A stretch of 64,000 nt of DNA from Streptomyces goshikiensis (GCF_014650555.1 NZ_BMVE01000016.1:95012-159011), one strand, 5' to 3'; positions 50,930-59,909 are shown, numbered from the stretch's first letter. Program-made: numbers and translations. The notes: generated from the sequence alone by a model not told the origin.

Positions 50930-51300
50930 GAAGCGGCAGCCTGTGCGGGCGGCTCACCCCGTTTTACGGCGGCTCGTGCGTTCTTCAGCCAGATGCCACC
51001 GCCGCGCCCTGGAAGGTGGCGTCCAGCGGCGCCAGGAGGTGGCAGTTCTCGGCAGCCCACCCGCGCGCGGCGGCGGCCAGGCCCTCCTCCCACGCGACAT
51101 CGAAGTGCGACCAGACCATCCCGAGCTTTTCCAACTGCGCGACGCGGTCCGCGTCCATCTCACCGCGGGCGTAGAACCGGCGGGCGTCGGCGGCCCACTG
51201 CCCCAGCGGGAAGCCCGCGAGCGAGACCGGCCACCCAGACCGTGGCCGGGTACAGCTCCGGGTCGGCGGCGCACCGGCCCCGCACAAGGCTGCGGGCCGT
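50930..51300 (-). pseudogene. Helicase-associated-domain remnant
   Basis: FPLGQWAADARRFYARGEMD and VAQLEKLGMVWSHFDVAWEE match the helicase-associated repeats of large Streptomyces helicases. The continuation GIWLKNARAAVKR is one frame away, and the upstream part is in a third frame, so at least two indels are present and no helicase core is nearby. Confidence 0.6.
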
Positions 51301-51368
51301 CCCCGTCCGCAGGCGCGGTGCGCCCGCTGACGGAGACGGCCTCGTCGCGCCCGTCGCGACGGTGTCCG

Positions 51369-52004
51369 TCAGGCGAGCGTCACGGGAGCGCAGTAGGCGT
51401 ACGCCTGGACCACGGCGTTGGTGGACTCCGTGGGGTTGTAAGCCTGGACCATCCACGCGTCTCCCGCGGCCGGGCCACTGACGCTGGCTTGCTGGGACAC
51501 GTTCACGGTGACCCCGAACGACGAGCGGAAGCCTCCGGAGATCGCCTTCTGCCCTGCCGGGCACTGCGCGGTGCTGCCGACCGCGGTGCCGGGAGCGATG
51601 GTCACCTCGGGCCCGAGCACCTGCTGGAGGGTGAGGGGCGGCCCGGCGGGTCCGGCGGGTCCGGCAGGCCCTGCGGGGCCCTGTGCACCGGCGGCCCCGG
51701 CCGCACCCGCCGCCCCTGCGGCACCTGCCGCCCCGGCTGCTCCCGCCGGTCCCGCCGGTCCCGCCGCCCCGGCGGGACCGGCAGGCCCCGCGGGTCCGGC
51801 AGGTCCGGGCGGGCCGGGCTGCCCGCCGCCGCACTCCCCGTCGGACCCGTGGGGCCCGTCGTGGCACGGCTGCGGTGGCGCCGACTGCCGTGAGGACGGT
51901 GCCGCCTGCTCCAGCGCCTGCGCCTGCGGGGCCGCCCAGCCCATGAGCGCGCCGGACGCGAGGGAACCCGCCAGCGCGCACGCTCCGAGCCAGCCAACTT
52001 TCAT
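51369..52004 (-). CDS. Collagen-like secreted protein, 211 aa
   Basis: ATG 52004 (GAGGAAA upstream) opens a signal peptide (MKVGWLGACALAGSLASGAL, cut near APQAQA). A Cys-flanked segment precedes about 20 uninterrupted Gly-X-Y triplets dominated by GPAG and GAAG (~residues 62-125), which would form a collagen-type triple helix. The C-terminal ~85-residue domain (VTIAPGTAVGSTAQCPAGQK, AISGGFRSSFGVTVNV) resembles the globular tails of spore or surface filaments. Likely extracellular. The DNA is highly repetitive here, so assembly length should be treated with caution. Confidence 0.75.
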   Translation of the reverse strand: MKVGWLGACALAGSLASGALMGWAAPQAQALEQAAPSSRQSAPPQPCHDGPHGSDGECGGGQPGPPGPAGPAGPAGPAGAAGPAGPAGAAGAAGAAGAAGAAGAAGAQGPAGPAGPAGPAGPPLTLQQVLGPEVTIAPGTAVGSTAQCPAGQKAISGGFRSSFGVTVNVSQQASVSGPAAGDAWMVQAYNPTESTNAVVQAYAYCAPVTLA

Positions 52005-52518
52005 CCGATTTCCTCTTCTCGTAGCACGGGGACCCCAGCGGGGATCGCGAACGCCACCATGCATATCGAGCGATGATCGGCACTAAACGGCGGCGAAGCC
52101 GTTGTCGCCCGGTTGCCCTCGCGGCCCGGGCCGTCTGGAGCGCGCATGCCCTGTGTCAGCTGGGGAACCGGGATCCGGACCGACCGCGCTGGTCCGAGAG
52201 CGAGGACCGGTGGACGGCGGCAGATCGCTGACCGGTGTCCGTCGGGCCAAGTGCGGCGCTGCCCGAAGCCGATACGGGATTCACCCACGCCGCAGCGGAC
52301 GCCCCGGCTAACGTCGTGTGAGCCGTTCCGGGCAGTGAGTGGGGAGGCTCCGATGCCGACGACCGTGGTGGGATTCCGGCTGAGCCACTCGTCACCAGCA
52401 GGCTAGTAACGGTCCTCGTCACCGAGACCGGCGTGCTGCGTGTAGCCCAGGCGCGCAGGGGGCGATCGTTGATCGGGCGCACCTTCAGTCCCCAACCCCC
52501 TCTTCCTTGGAGAACACC
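52005..52518. other. Intergenic region between collagen-like and 120-aa genes
   Basis: No gene is seen. A small hairpin (AACGGC at 52086-52091, GCCGTT at 52098-52103) lies upstream of the collagen-like gene. The remainder probably holds the divergent promoters. Confidence 0.5.
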
Positions 52519-52881
52519 ATGGGCCTGAGCGCCAAAGGCGAACCCGTCACCGTGCAGGACGAGACCAAGGTTGACGTCGGCATCCATCTTCAGCAGGGCA
52601 GCCTCACCCTCACCCAGAACGGCAAGGACTTCGAGGGCTACCAGGCCTCGGTGGAGTTCGTCGCTGTCCACGATGGACCGTGGACAGCGAACAAAGTCAA
52701 GTTCTCGGCCAAGGGGCCGGACGGCAAGTCCGTGGGGTTGACCGTGGATCTACTGAACGACACATTCGACGGGCCCAGGCCTGGCGTTCCCGCCGCGATC
52801 TGGAAAGTCGTGGCGCTCGCCGCGATCTCCGCCGGAGATATCGGAATCACCTACGCGATCCCTGACCCGCGCCCGATGTAG
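52519..52881 (+). CDS. Hypothetical beta-rich protein, 120 aa
   Basis: ATG 52519 has TTGGAG upstream. Strands such as VDVGIHLQQGSLTLTQNGKD and GKSVGLTVDLLND are followed by a hydrophobic helix near the C-terminus (AIWKVVALAAISAGDIGITY). No signal peptide. Unrecognised. It could be a small structural or phage-tail-like protein. A hairpin terminator begins at its stop. Confidence 0.55.
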   Translation: MGLSAKGEPVTVQDETKVDVGIHLQQGSLTLTQNGKDFEGYQASVEFVAVHDGPWTANKVKFSAKGPDGKSVGLTVDLLNDTFDGPRPGVPAAIWKVVALAAISAGDIGITYAIPDPRPM

Positions 52882-52900
52882 CCGTCCTCCTCGGACGGCT
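52880..52900 (+). terminator. Stem-loop terminator
   Basis: AGCCGTCC (52880-52887) and GGACGGCT (52893-52900) around TCCTC, starting at the stop codon of the 120-aa gene. Confidence 0.65.
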
Positions 52901-52980
52901 CGTCAGACCCCTGCAAATAAATGCGTCACGGATCAGTCACAGCCCACCCATACCGGCCCAGGCGCCGACACCATGACGCG

Positions 52981-53424
52981 ATGCGCACACACCACATCAC
53001 CCTCCTCGCGGCCGCCGGCCTCCTCGCCCTCACCGGCTGCTCCGAGGCCGTCACCAGCAAGCCCAAGCCCGACGCCAAGGTCGGCGCCCCGACGTCCGCA
53101 CCGCAGTCGAGCACCGCCCCCGAGGCGCTCAGCTCCGCAGCCGCAGCCGCCGGCATCCCGCCCAGCCCCGCCCCCGAGCAGCGCACCATCTACCTCGCCG
53201 CGCTCAACAAGATCGACCCCGAGATCGTCAACGGCAAGGACGACAAGGCCATCAGCCGCGGGCTGAGCCAGTGCCAGTCCATGAAGGACCAGAAGGACCC
53301 GACCAAGCGTGTCGAGTCCACGAACCGGCGCTTCATCAGCCCCAACCATCCGGACGGCTTCGGCCCCACCAAGGCCGCCTTCATCCTCGCCGCCGTACAG
53401 ACCAACCTCTGCCCCACGTACTGA
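52981..53424 (+). CDS. DUF732 lipoprotein, 147 aa
   Basis: ATG 52981 encodes a lipoprotein signal with lipobox LLALTGCSE (Cys ~20), then a Ser/Pro/Ala linker. The C-terminal DUF732 domain follows: TIYLAALNKIDPEIVNGKDD, AISRGLSQCQSMKDQ, ESTNRRFISPNHPDGFGPT and VQTNLCPTY with two Cys. DUF732 is a small extracytoplasmic helical domain of unknown function in actinobacteria. The ATG at 52921 lies in a non-coding-like leader. Confidence 0.78.
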   Translation: MRTHHITLLAAAGLLALTGCSEAVTSKPKPDAKVGAPTSAPQSSTAPEALSSAAAAAGIPPSPAPEQRTIYLAALNKIDPEIVNGKDDKAISRGLSQCQSMKDQKDPTKRVESTNRRFISPNHPDGFGPTKAAFILAAVQTNLCPTY

Positions 53425-53465
53425 CGGGCCCACAGACCACCACGGTGCAAGTGGGTGCGGGTACG

Positions 53466-53492
53466 GCCGCCCGGGACGGAGCCCCGGGCGGC
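53466..53492 (+). terminator. Stem-loop terminator
   Basis: GCCGCCCGGG (53466-53475) and CCCGGGCGGC (53483-53492), perfect 10-bp stem, 41 bp after the lipoprotein gene. Confidence 0.7.
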
Positions 53493-53674
53493 ACCCCACA
53501 GACTGGGTCCGGCATGGCCACCCATCCCAACCCCGGGAGGCCTAGGGCAAGTTGCAGGGCAAGCGCATCGGAGCCCAGGGCCGCCGGCGGGAGCGGTACC
53601 CGGAGCCGGTCAGCAGGTGACCTCTGTCGGCGTTTTCGGGCATTGACCCCCAGTGCCAACAGGAGGGGGGAGAA

Positions 53675-53859
53675 ATGCCCAGGGAGAATCACTACTCCGT
53701 AGCGAAGGCCTATGCCGAGCGCGCCGAGCAGGCCCTTGAAATGTGACCGACCCGGGGGTTCATGCACAGACCCTCGCCCTGATCGCGCTCACCCACGCCG
53801 TACTGGAGACCGGATACGACATCTCCGACGTCTCTACCGCTATCCAGCAGGGCGGGTAG
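53675..53859 (+). pseudogene. Tiny gene split into two overlapping frames
   Basis: ATG 53675 has a very strong AGGAGGGGGGAG and reads MPRENHYSVAKAYAERAEQA, then LEM and TGA. A GTG at 53743 in the overlap ATGTGA opens VTDPGVHAQTLALIALTHAV and LETGYDISDVSTAIQQGG, stop 53859. Removing two bases (one TG) fuses them into a ~60-residue helical protein. Either a frameshifted gene or two translationally coupled peptides. Function unknown. Confidence 0.5.
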
Positions 53860-54284
53860 GCCAACCAGGCATCATCCGATTCGCCGCCCGGCAGAGCAGG
53901 TCGGCTCCGCAAAGCGGCGCTCGACGGGCAGTGAGACGGGTGTGAAGTGCTCCCCGCCGACGCGGGGGTGTTCCGGCCAGGAGCAGGCCGGTCTTGGTGT
54001 CGGTCCGGTCCGCCTCGGAAGGCCGCCCGGCCGACGTTGAACCGGACGAGCCCGGGCTACTGACCGGTCGGGCTCGCCGCAGGAGGCCACTCCTGAGACT
54101 GCTGCCCGTCCTGGCTTCCTGAGTCAGAGCCGGCCCGGGCGGGCGAAGCCCGCCAGACGAGCGGACGAGCGGAGAGACCAGCCCAAGGACACGGCAACGG
54201 GGCGGGGCAGCAGCCACAGCAGCTAACTGCTGGAGGGCCTTGCAGCGGACCTCCGTGACTGAACGCCCACCGAGGCGGCCCGGT
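53860..54284. other. Non-coding stretch before the TetR gene
   Basis: No gene is seen. It holds the single CRISPR-like repeat noted separately. The rest has no clear coding bias. Confidence 0.5.
53947..53975. repeat. Solitary type I-E CRISPR-like repeat
   Basis: These 29 bases (starting GTGCTCCCCGCCGACGCGGG and ending TGTTCCG) have the length, the CCCCGC/GCGGGG stem and the flanks of actinobacterial type I-E repeats. No second copy occurs about 61 bp either side, and there are no cas genes in the window, so this is at most an array remnant. Confidence 0.4.
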
Positions 54285-55013
54285 TCAGCCTGCCAGCTGC
54301 TGAAGCCATTCGCGGAGCAGCGCCGTCTCGGTGTCTCGCAGAGTCAACCCCGCGTCGGCAGCCGCAGGTTTGGTGGTGAGCGCGGTTTCCAGTGCGGCGT
54401 CGAGGGCGAGTGCGCGCGAGGCCAGGTCCGACCCGGATGAGGCGGGCGGGTCCGTGGTGATCGAGGCGATGACGGTGTCCCGCAATCGTGCCGACGTGGT
54501 CAGGTCCCGCTCCGAGGGCTCTTCGCCGATCAGTGCCAGCGTGGCGCCCGTTGTCGCCGCGTGGATGACGTGGGTCGCCTGCGCCACCGGAACCCGAAGG
54601 CGCCCGGCCTCGGCCGCCCGGCCCAGCAGTGTCACCAGCAGGGCGTGCGCCTCGTCCGCGGCCGGGGGTCGCCGCCCGGGCTGCACTGTGCCGTACATGA
54701 GCATGTAGAACGCGGGGTGCCGCACTCCGAAGTCGACGTGCAGGTCCCAGCCGCGGTAGAGGTCGGCCACCGGGTCGTCGGGGGTCAGCGCCAGTGCCTC
54801 GCGTTTCTCGGCCAGGTACATCTCGAACCCGTAGGCGGCCAGCTCGGCCAGGAGTCCGTCCTTGTCGACGAACATCCGGTACAGCGCGGGGGCCGTGATG
54901 CCCGCGGCTGCGGCGACAGCGCGGGTGGAGACCGCCTCGCTGCCGCCCTCCTCCAAGAGCTTGGCGGCCACCTGCAGCACCTGGCGCCGCGCGGCGCGTC
55001 GTCCCTCGTTCAT
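54285..55013 (-). CDS. TetR/AcrR family transcriptional regulator
   Basis: 242-aa repressor. The TetR helix-turn-helix occupies residues ~8-55: RRQVLQVAAKLLEEGGSEAV, STRAVAAAAGITAPALYRMF. It has a C-terminal helical ligand domain with FYMLMYGTVQPG. ATG 55013 is chosen because the open frame before it is composition-biased intergenic sequence. It is divergent, 229 bp away, from a WrbA-like flavoprotein, its probable target. Confidence 0.85.
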   Translation of the reverse strand: MNEGRRAARRQVLQVAAKLLEEGGSEAVSTRAVAAAAGITAPALYRMFVDKDGLLAELAAYGFEMYLAEKREALALTPDDPVADLYRGWDLHVDFGVRHPAFYMLMYGTVQPGRRPPAADEAHALLVTLLGRAAEAGRLRVPVAQATHVIHAATTGATLALIGEEPSERDLTTSARLRDTVIASITTDPPASSGSDLASRALALDAALETALTTKPAAADAGLTLRDTETALLREWLQQLAG

Positions 55014-55242
55014 GGAACAACGATATCGCATTTTGCGAATCAGCGCCTTATCGGTGCTACGGTTGTAACCGGAACAGCGATACCCACTGATGGTGGTCGG
55101 CGCCGACCCGCGACATCCGGGCACGCGCCGCACCCCGGCCGGTGCACTCGTGGAGCCGTGCGGCCGACCGCCACAGCGGGCAACGCGTCGTCCGCCGGAC
55201 CACCACCGAACACCCGCCATCACGGCAGGAGAGGAACATCCC

Positions 55243-55830
55243 ATGTCCGACATCTCGATCGTCATCGCGTCGCATTCCGGCTACGGCCACACCGCGCAGA
55301 TCGCCACAGCCGTCGCGGACGGCGCGCGCTCCATCGCCGGGACACAGGTCCAACCCGTGGACGTCGCCTCCCTCAGTGACGCTGACTGGGAACTGATGGA
55401 CGCCGCGGACGCCATCATCTTCGGCACTCCCACCTACATGGGCACCGCGTCCGGGGCGTTCCACGCCTTCGCCGAGGCCAGCAGCAAGCGCTGGATGACC
55501 CGCGCCTGGAGCGACAAGCTCGCGGCGGGATTCACCAACTCCGGCTCCATGAGCGGCGACAAGCTGCACACCCTGCAGTACCTCTCGCTCCTGGCGGCCC
55601 AGCACGGAATGCTCTGGGTGAGCCTGAACCTTCTGCCGGGCTGGAACACCACCACCTCCAGCCCCCAGGACGACAACCGCCTCGGCTTCTACCTCGGTGC
55701 CGGCGCCCAGAGCTTCAACGACACCCCGGCGGTCCACGACGCGGACCTGAACACCGCCCGCCACCTCGGCCGGCGCGTCGCCGAGCACACCCGCATCCAC
55801 CGCGCCGGACTGGCCGCCGCAGCGCACTGA
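55243..55830 (+). CDS. WrbA-like flavodoxin family protein
   Basis: 195-aa FMN-binding protein of the NADPH-dependent FMN reductase/quinone reductase group. The phosphate loop is IVIASHSGYGHTAQIA (~residues 6-21), the FMN contact GTPTYMGTASGAFHAFAEAS (~62-81), and FTNSGSMSGDKLHTLQYLSL follows. Such enzymes reduce quinones by two electrons and protect against oxidative stress. ATG 55243 follows AGAGGAACATC. Likely regulated by the divergent TetR gene. Confidence 0.85.
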   Translation: MSDISIVIASHSGYGHTAQIATAVADGARSIAGTQVQPVDVASLSDADWELMDAADAIIFGTPTYMGTASGAFHAFAEASSKRWMTRAWSDKLAAGFTNSGSMSGDKLHTLQYLSLLAAQHGMLWVSLNLLPGWNTTTSSPQDDNRLGFYLGAGAQSFNDTPAVHDADLNTARHLGRRVAEHTRIHRAGLAAAAH

Positions 55831-55849
55831 CACAAGGGGTCGCCAGAAA

Positions 55850-57134
55850 TCACCTTCCAGATTCGGTCTCGACGGCCTGGTACAGCAGGACGGCCGAGTC
55901 CGACTGACTGGCCTTGGTGCGCAGCGCCTCCGCGAGGTCGGCCATGCGTGCCGAGTGGTGCACGCTTCCCGCGACTCCGGAGTCAGCGGCCCGGAACAGC
56001 GCCTGCACGGCCGCGTCGAGGTCGGCGACGCTCCCGAACGCGCGATGCCGCAGCGCGTGCGTGGCACCGAGGCTGGCCAAGTACCCGGCGCGGTGCCTGT
56101 TGCCGGCCGGGGTCGCGGCGACCGCCTGCCGCAACTGTTCCAGCGCCAACAGCAGGTCCTCGTCGGCACCCTGCGCGACGAAGCGGTCCCTCAGCATGAC
56201 GGCTAGGTGGGACCGGAAGCCGCCGAGGGCGCGACCGGCAGGGGTCCGCCCGACCGGCGGCGGCGCGCACGGTGCAGCATCGCCGCCAGGTTCGCCGCTC
56301 TCCCCGGCCATGCGGACGCCTCGGGGGCAGTCGCGGCGAGCAGCTCCGACTGTCCCCGGATCGCGTCGTCGAGGTCGCCGCGCTCACCCCGGACCACGAA
56401 CCGCTGCCACTGCGCGAGCGCCAGGTTGTTGCGCACGGACGGCGCGCCGGTCAGCCGCAGGGACTCCGCGCCGGCGTCGACCGCGCGGTCGAGGTCGGCC
56501 GGGTCACCGTGCAGCTCGTACCGCAACCGGTGTACCAGGCAGCCGAGTTCGGTCACGGCCGCGCGCTCCGGCGGTGACGATCCGCGCTCCAGGTCCGCCA
56601 GCACCACGGCTGCACGCTCCAGCGCGAGCGCCTCCCCTGTGTGGTCGAAGCGCACGGCGAGCACCTGGACGAGTTCGACACTGGCGGCGAACGTGTGCGG
56701 ACCGCCTCCTCCCGCTTCTCGCCGCACCCGCTCCAGCAGACGCTGCGCGCGCGTGAGGGACTCCTCCCGCCGGAACCGCTCGAAATCGGTCTGCTCACCG
56801 GCCAGCACCCGGCACCACAAGGCCATCACCACCAGCGGCAGACCGCCGGGGTCCGTCTCCGCTGCAGGGTGGCGTAACCGCAGTCCGGTCCATTCCATGC
56901 GCGCGTCCGCGCTGAGCAGCGCGCCGGGGTCTCCCGTCTCGGCGGCCACGAGCCGCTCGCGCAGCGCGGACGCCTCCCGCGACGCCTCCAGCGCCGGAGG
57001 CAGCCGTACCTGTCTGCTGCGCCGCGCCGCGCCACGACCTGCGCCGGCCGCAGTCCGGCGTCCAACGGTCCGTTCACCGGACGCCAGTCGATGACCGTGC
57101 GGTCTTCCCCCTCCAGACTGTCGTCCCGCGCCAT
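55850..57134 (-). pseudogene. TPR-repeat protein gene with two frameshifts
   Basis: ATG 57134 starts MARDDSLEGEDRTVIDWRPV. Coding then continues one frame over (from ~57020) through helical repeats (LLSADARMEWTGLRLRHPAA, GLPLVVMALWCRVLAGEQTD, ADLDRAVDAGAESLRLTGAP), and near 56230 shifts again to FRSHLAVMLRDRFVAQGADE, LLLALEQLRQAV and the end at 55850. Each break equals one missing base. The TPR-like repeats resemble those of CHAT-protease or STAND-linked proteins, but no effector domain is present here. Confidence 0.6.
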
Positions 57135-57135
57135 A

Positions 57136-57175
57136 CCGTCGTCCCCCGTCGTCCCCCGTCGTCCCCCGTCGTCCC
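57136..57175. repeat. Four tandem 10-bp repeats
   Basis: CCGTCGTCCC repeats four times without a gap directly upstream of the start of the TPR-type gene. The array could affect that gene's promoter or ribosome-binding region. Confidence 0.7.
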
Positions 57176-57361
57176 GGAGGCGGCCTCGGTCGGGCCGTAT
57201 CCGGGGTTCGGTGCCGCTCGCTTCGTCCCCAGGCTCCTGCTACGCCCCCGCGTCGACGCGTGAAACGGATCGCCTTCCGGAGCATCCCCCTGCGGCTGCG
57301 GGGTGCATTGCGGCACTATGAGTGGCGGACGTGGCCGGGCATATCGGACGGGGGTAAGGCC

Positions 57362-58189
57362 ATGGGGTGGCTGAGGAGGCGGCGGGGAGAGCGGTCCCCG
57401 GACGACGCCGTGCGGGAGCTGGTGGGGAGGCTGACCGCGGGGGAGGTGCTCGCGCCGGTGGAACCGACCGTCGTGACACGGCAGGGGGAGCACCAGTACA
57501 CGGACATCGTGGTGGGGTGTCATGCCTTCTACGGCACGGGGGTCGAGTACGCAAGCGGGTACGCCGTCCAAGGGAGTCCGCTCTTCCTCGCGTTCGGCAT
57601 CGTCACAGGGGAGATGCACAACGCGAAGGTGCGGCGGCAGGCCGAGCGGATGGCTGCGCTCCAGTGGCGGTGGGAAGGGGAGATCCGGCTGGTGCTCACC
57701 GACCAGCGGCTCATCGGGTTCTTCGGGACAGGAGCCGAGGTGTACGAGATGGAGCGGCTGCTGTCGCTCACGCCGTCACCCGACGGACGCGCGGTGAACT
57801 TCGCCTTCGCCGGAGGACCGCCTCTGCTCTTCTCGGGTGCGTGGGCTCCGTGGCTGTGCGTCGTCGCGTCGGCGATGGCGCACCGCAGCACGTGGCCTCC
57901 CGGACATACACTGCCGGGGTTCGCGACCCCCGAACTCCCCACTCCTGAACCCCCGGCCGTGGCTCCCGCTGCGCTTACCCGTCGACCCGAGCGTGCTCAA
58001 CTACCTTCACCTCGTGGTGAGACGGACCTCGCCGAGCGGCTGGCCGGGCAGGTCGATCCACTTCCGGCGGATCAGGCCGCCGTCGTGCTCGCCGCGCAGG
58101 GGGTGCAGGTCGTGGAGGCGGTGCTCGACCTGCTCGGCAGCAGGAGAGCCGGGGAGATACGTGCCGCGCTGCGACGCCTCAAGGAGTGA
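57362..58189 (+). CDS. Hypothetical protein, 275 aa
   Basis: Unrecognised. ATG 57362 with GGGGGTAAGG upstream. The middle (YTDIVVGCHAFYGTGVEYAS, ALQWRWEGEIRLVLTDQRLI, PLLFSGAWAPWLCVVASAMA) is beta-rich and resembles PH-like or GRAM-like folds. A Pro-rich linker leads to a C-terminal helix pair (DQAAVVLAAQGVQVVEAVLD). No signal peptide. Its stop overlaps the start of the next reading frame by GTGA. Confidence 0.6.
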   Translation: MGWLRRRRGERSPDDAVRELVGRLTAGEVLAPVEPTVVTRQGEHQYTDIVVGCHAFYGTGVEYASGYAVQGSPLFLAFGIVTGEMHNAKVRRQAERMAALQWRWEGEIRLVLTDQRLIGFFGTGAEVYEMERLLSLTPSPDGRAVNFAFAGGPPLLFSGAWAPWLCVVASAMAHRSTWPPGHTLPGFATPELPTPEPPAVAPAALTRRPERAQLPSPRGETDLAERLAGQVDPLPADQAAVVLAAQGVQVVEAVLDLLGSRRAGEIRAALRRLKE

Positions 58190-58430
58190 TCGTCAACACG
58201 TACGCAGGATTCCGCTCGGTGACGCACATCCTCTTTGGCTGGGACCAGGCCGAAGAGAAGGAAGTGATCTTCTTCGAGGAGCACTTTGTTTGTGAACGAC
58301 CCCCGACCAGTCGTTCCCGTGGAGCCAACAAACTCGTTCGAGGCCACGTGGCAAATCCACGTGAACCGGACAGCACGCGACTACGCCGAAGCCTTGGCCT
58401 CACCTTTGCGACGAAATAGATCGAAAACCA
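58186..58430 (+). pseudogene. Coupled small gene broken by a 4-bp duplication
   Basis: GTG 58186 overlaps the previous stop and reads IVNTYAGFRSVTHILFGWDQ, AEEKEVIFFEEHF, then the sequence TTTGTTTG shifts the frame. Removing four bases continues VNDPRPVVPVEPTNSFEATW and QIHVNRTARDYAEALASP. Unknown family. The defect looks like slippage at a TTTG repeat. Confidence 0.5.
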
Positions 58431-58790
58431 TTGGGGGAGCTCGGCGAGCGCTTGGTCCTGCGCGTCGGTTGCGGCGTGTTTCTTCGCCGAGGCGGGCCAG
58501 GAGCAGGGAGCGGAACATGTTGAGCCGCCACTACGGCACGGCGTAGTCCGAGGTCTGCTCGTACGAACCCGCCGTGTCGTAGATGCGCCGGCCTTGCGCG
58601 TCGAGGTCGAGGGCGGTGGTGCGGTCGCCTCGGAGGGCTGCGGCGTGGGCTTTGCCGTAGATCGTTCAGTAGACCGAGCGAGGGCTTGGTCGGCGAAGAC
58701 GTCCGCGACGCCGAGCGAGGCGCCCTCGTACCCGAGGGCGATCGCCGCCCGTCCGCGTACCCACACCCGTGTACCCGGGTCTCGGACTGG
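58430..58790 (-). pseudogene. Decayed XRE/TPR-type regulator
   Basis: Reverse-strand pieces RGRAAIALGYEGASLGVADV and FADQALA, then in another frame YGKAHAAALRGDRTTALDLD, AQGRRIYDTAGSYEQTSDYA, a TAG and WRLNMFRSLLLARLGEE, resemble the C-terminal tetratricopeptide part of Streptomyces XRE-type regulators. At least one frameshift and one stop are present, and the DNA-binding part is missing. Confidence 0.5.
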
Positions 58791-58809
58791 TCGGCGGCGG
58801 TGGCGGCCA

Positions 58810-58998
58810 TGCGGTACCAGCGCACGGCCGCGTTCCTCCAGAACGACTGGGCCGCCGTCGTCAACGGCCTCACGCTCCGCTGGAGCTCAGGCGCCGTCGA
58901 GGGCCAGGTCACACCGCATCAAACTGAACAAACGCCGGTCATACGGCCGAGCGTCCTTCTCCCTCTTGCGAACCCTCGTCCTCGCACAGCCACCATGA
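58810..58998 (+). mobile_element. ISL3-family transposase, C-terminal remnant
   Basis: DWAAVVNGLTLRWSSGAVEG followed, one frame over, by HRIKLNKRRSYGRASFSLLR matches the ISL3 transposase end (usual SSG-VEG-N-IK-LKR-M-GRA-F-LLR pattern). A frameshift near 58915 and the missing catalytic part show it is dead. Confidence 0.65.
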
Positions 58999-59009
58999 CC
59001 CTCACAGCT

Positions 59010-59540
59010 TCAGACGCGTCGCCCGCGCTTGGTCTTCTCGCGCACGCGGTCGCTAAGCTCGGCCTGGTAGAAGGCGGCTTTGTCACCGCCCAGCTTGAAG
59101 TACTCACAGATGTCGGCGACCGTTTCGGCGTCTTCCGCAGTGCCCGTGAGCCCGATCTGGACGAGCCCCCAGAACCCCTCTTGAGCGTGGTGCCTGCATC
59201 TGTCGCCCAGACCCGCGCCTTCTGTATCCAGTTCATAGTCGCCGGAACCCGCGGCCACGAACAACAAGGTCTGCAGCAGCACGTCTCGGGCCAGTGCCGA
59301 GAGGTCGCCCGCCAGCGCGGCCATGATCACGCCAACCGCGGACGGTGTGCACTCGAAGATGACGGTGTCTCCCTCGACGTGATCATCAAGGGTGTACCCG
59401 ATCATGTCCCGGGGCGTCTCAGCAGTGATGATCGCCTCGAACAGAAGGGGCACATGCTCCGCAGAATCGCCGCAGCCGCACTTCAACGAAGCCCAATCGA
59501 CCCGTCGCAGTTCTGCGCGCACCAGCTCACCGACCACCAC
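59010..59540 (-). CDS. Hypothetical protein, 176 aa
   Basis: Not recognised. A soluble acidic protein of alpha/beta character (EHVPLLFEAIITAETPRDMI, VIMAALAGDLSALARDVLLQ, ETVADICEYFKLGGDKAAFY) with an N-terminal CGCG. The GTG start at 59540 follows GGGGG. It is an intact single gene next to an ISL3 remnant. Confidence 0.55.
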   Translation of the reverse strand: MVVGELVRAELRRVDWASLKCGCGDSAEHVPLLFEAIITAETPRDMIGYTLDDHVEGDTVIFECTPSAVGVIMAALAGDLSALARDVLLQTLLFVAAGSGDYELDTEGAGLGDRCRHHAQEGFWGLVQIGLTGTAEDAETVADICEYFKLGGDKAAFYQAELSDRVREKTKRGRRV

Positions 59541-59909
59541 CGCGGACCCCCAAGAGCCACGCCGGACCCCGCGCTCCGGCGCTAGCGATCAAGCATGACC
59601 CAGCTGTCGGCCCCACCGCCATCACGTGCTTCACGAAATATCCGCCGCAGCCAAATTTCGAGAGCCGCATCATCGTCGCCGCACGGGCCGGTACGAGGTC
59701 CTCCTCCCGGCCGGTCCACCGTCGCGGCGGCCGTCGCCGCCGATCCCCCGGGCCCCTATGGCCCAGCCACCCGCACCGTTCTGCAACGGGTCGCGCCCTG
59801 ACGAACCTCGTGGCGCTTCGATGGAACCAAAATGTGGCCGTATCGATCTATACCTGCGAGGTCCGTTCGAGACCGTGTTCGAGATCCTTCAGTCTGCGCC
59901 GGAGTCCGA
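59541..59909. other. Intergenic region upstream of the esterase gene
   Basis: No gene is seen on either strand. It presumably holds the divergent promoters of the genes at 59540 (reverse) and 59910 (forward). The part near 59820-59870 is locally AT-richer. Confidence 0.5.

Noticed and set aside
57136..57175. Tandem repeats considered as a CRISPR array
   Set aside because: Four 10-bp units without spacers cannot be a CRISPR array.
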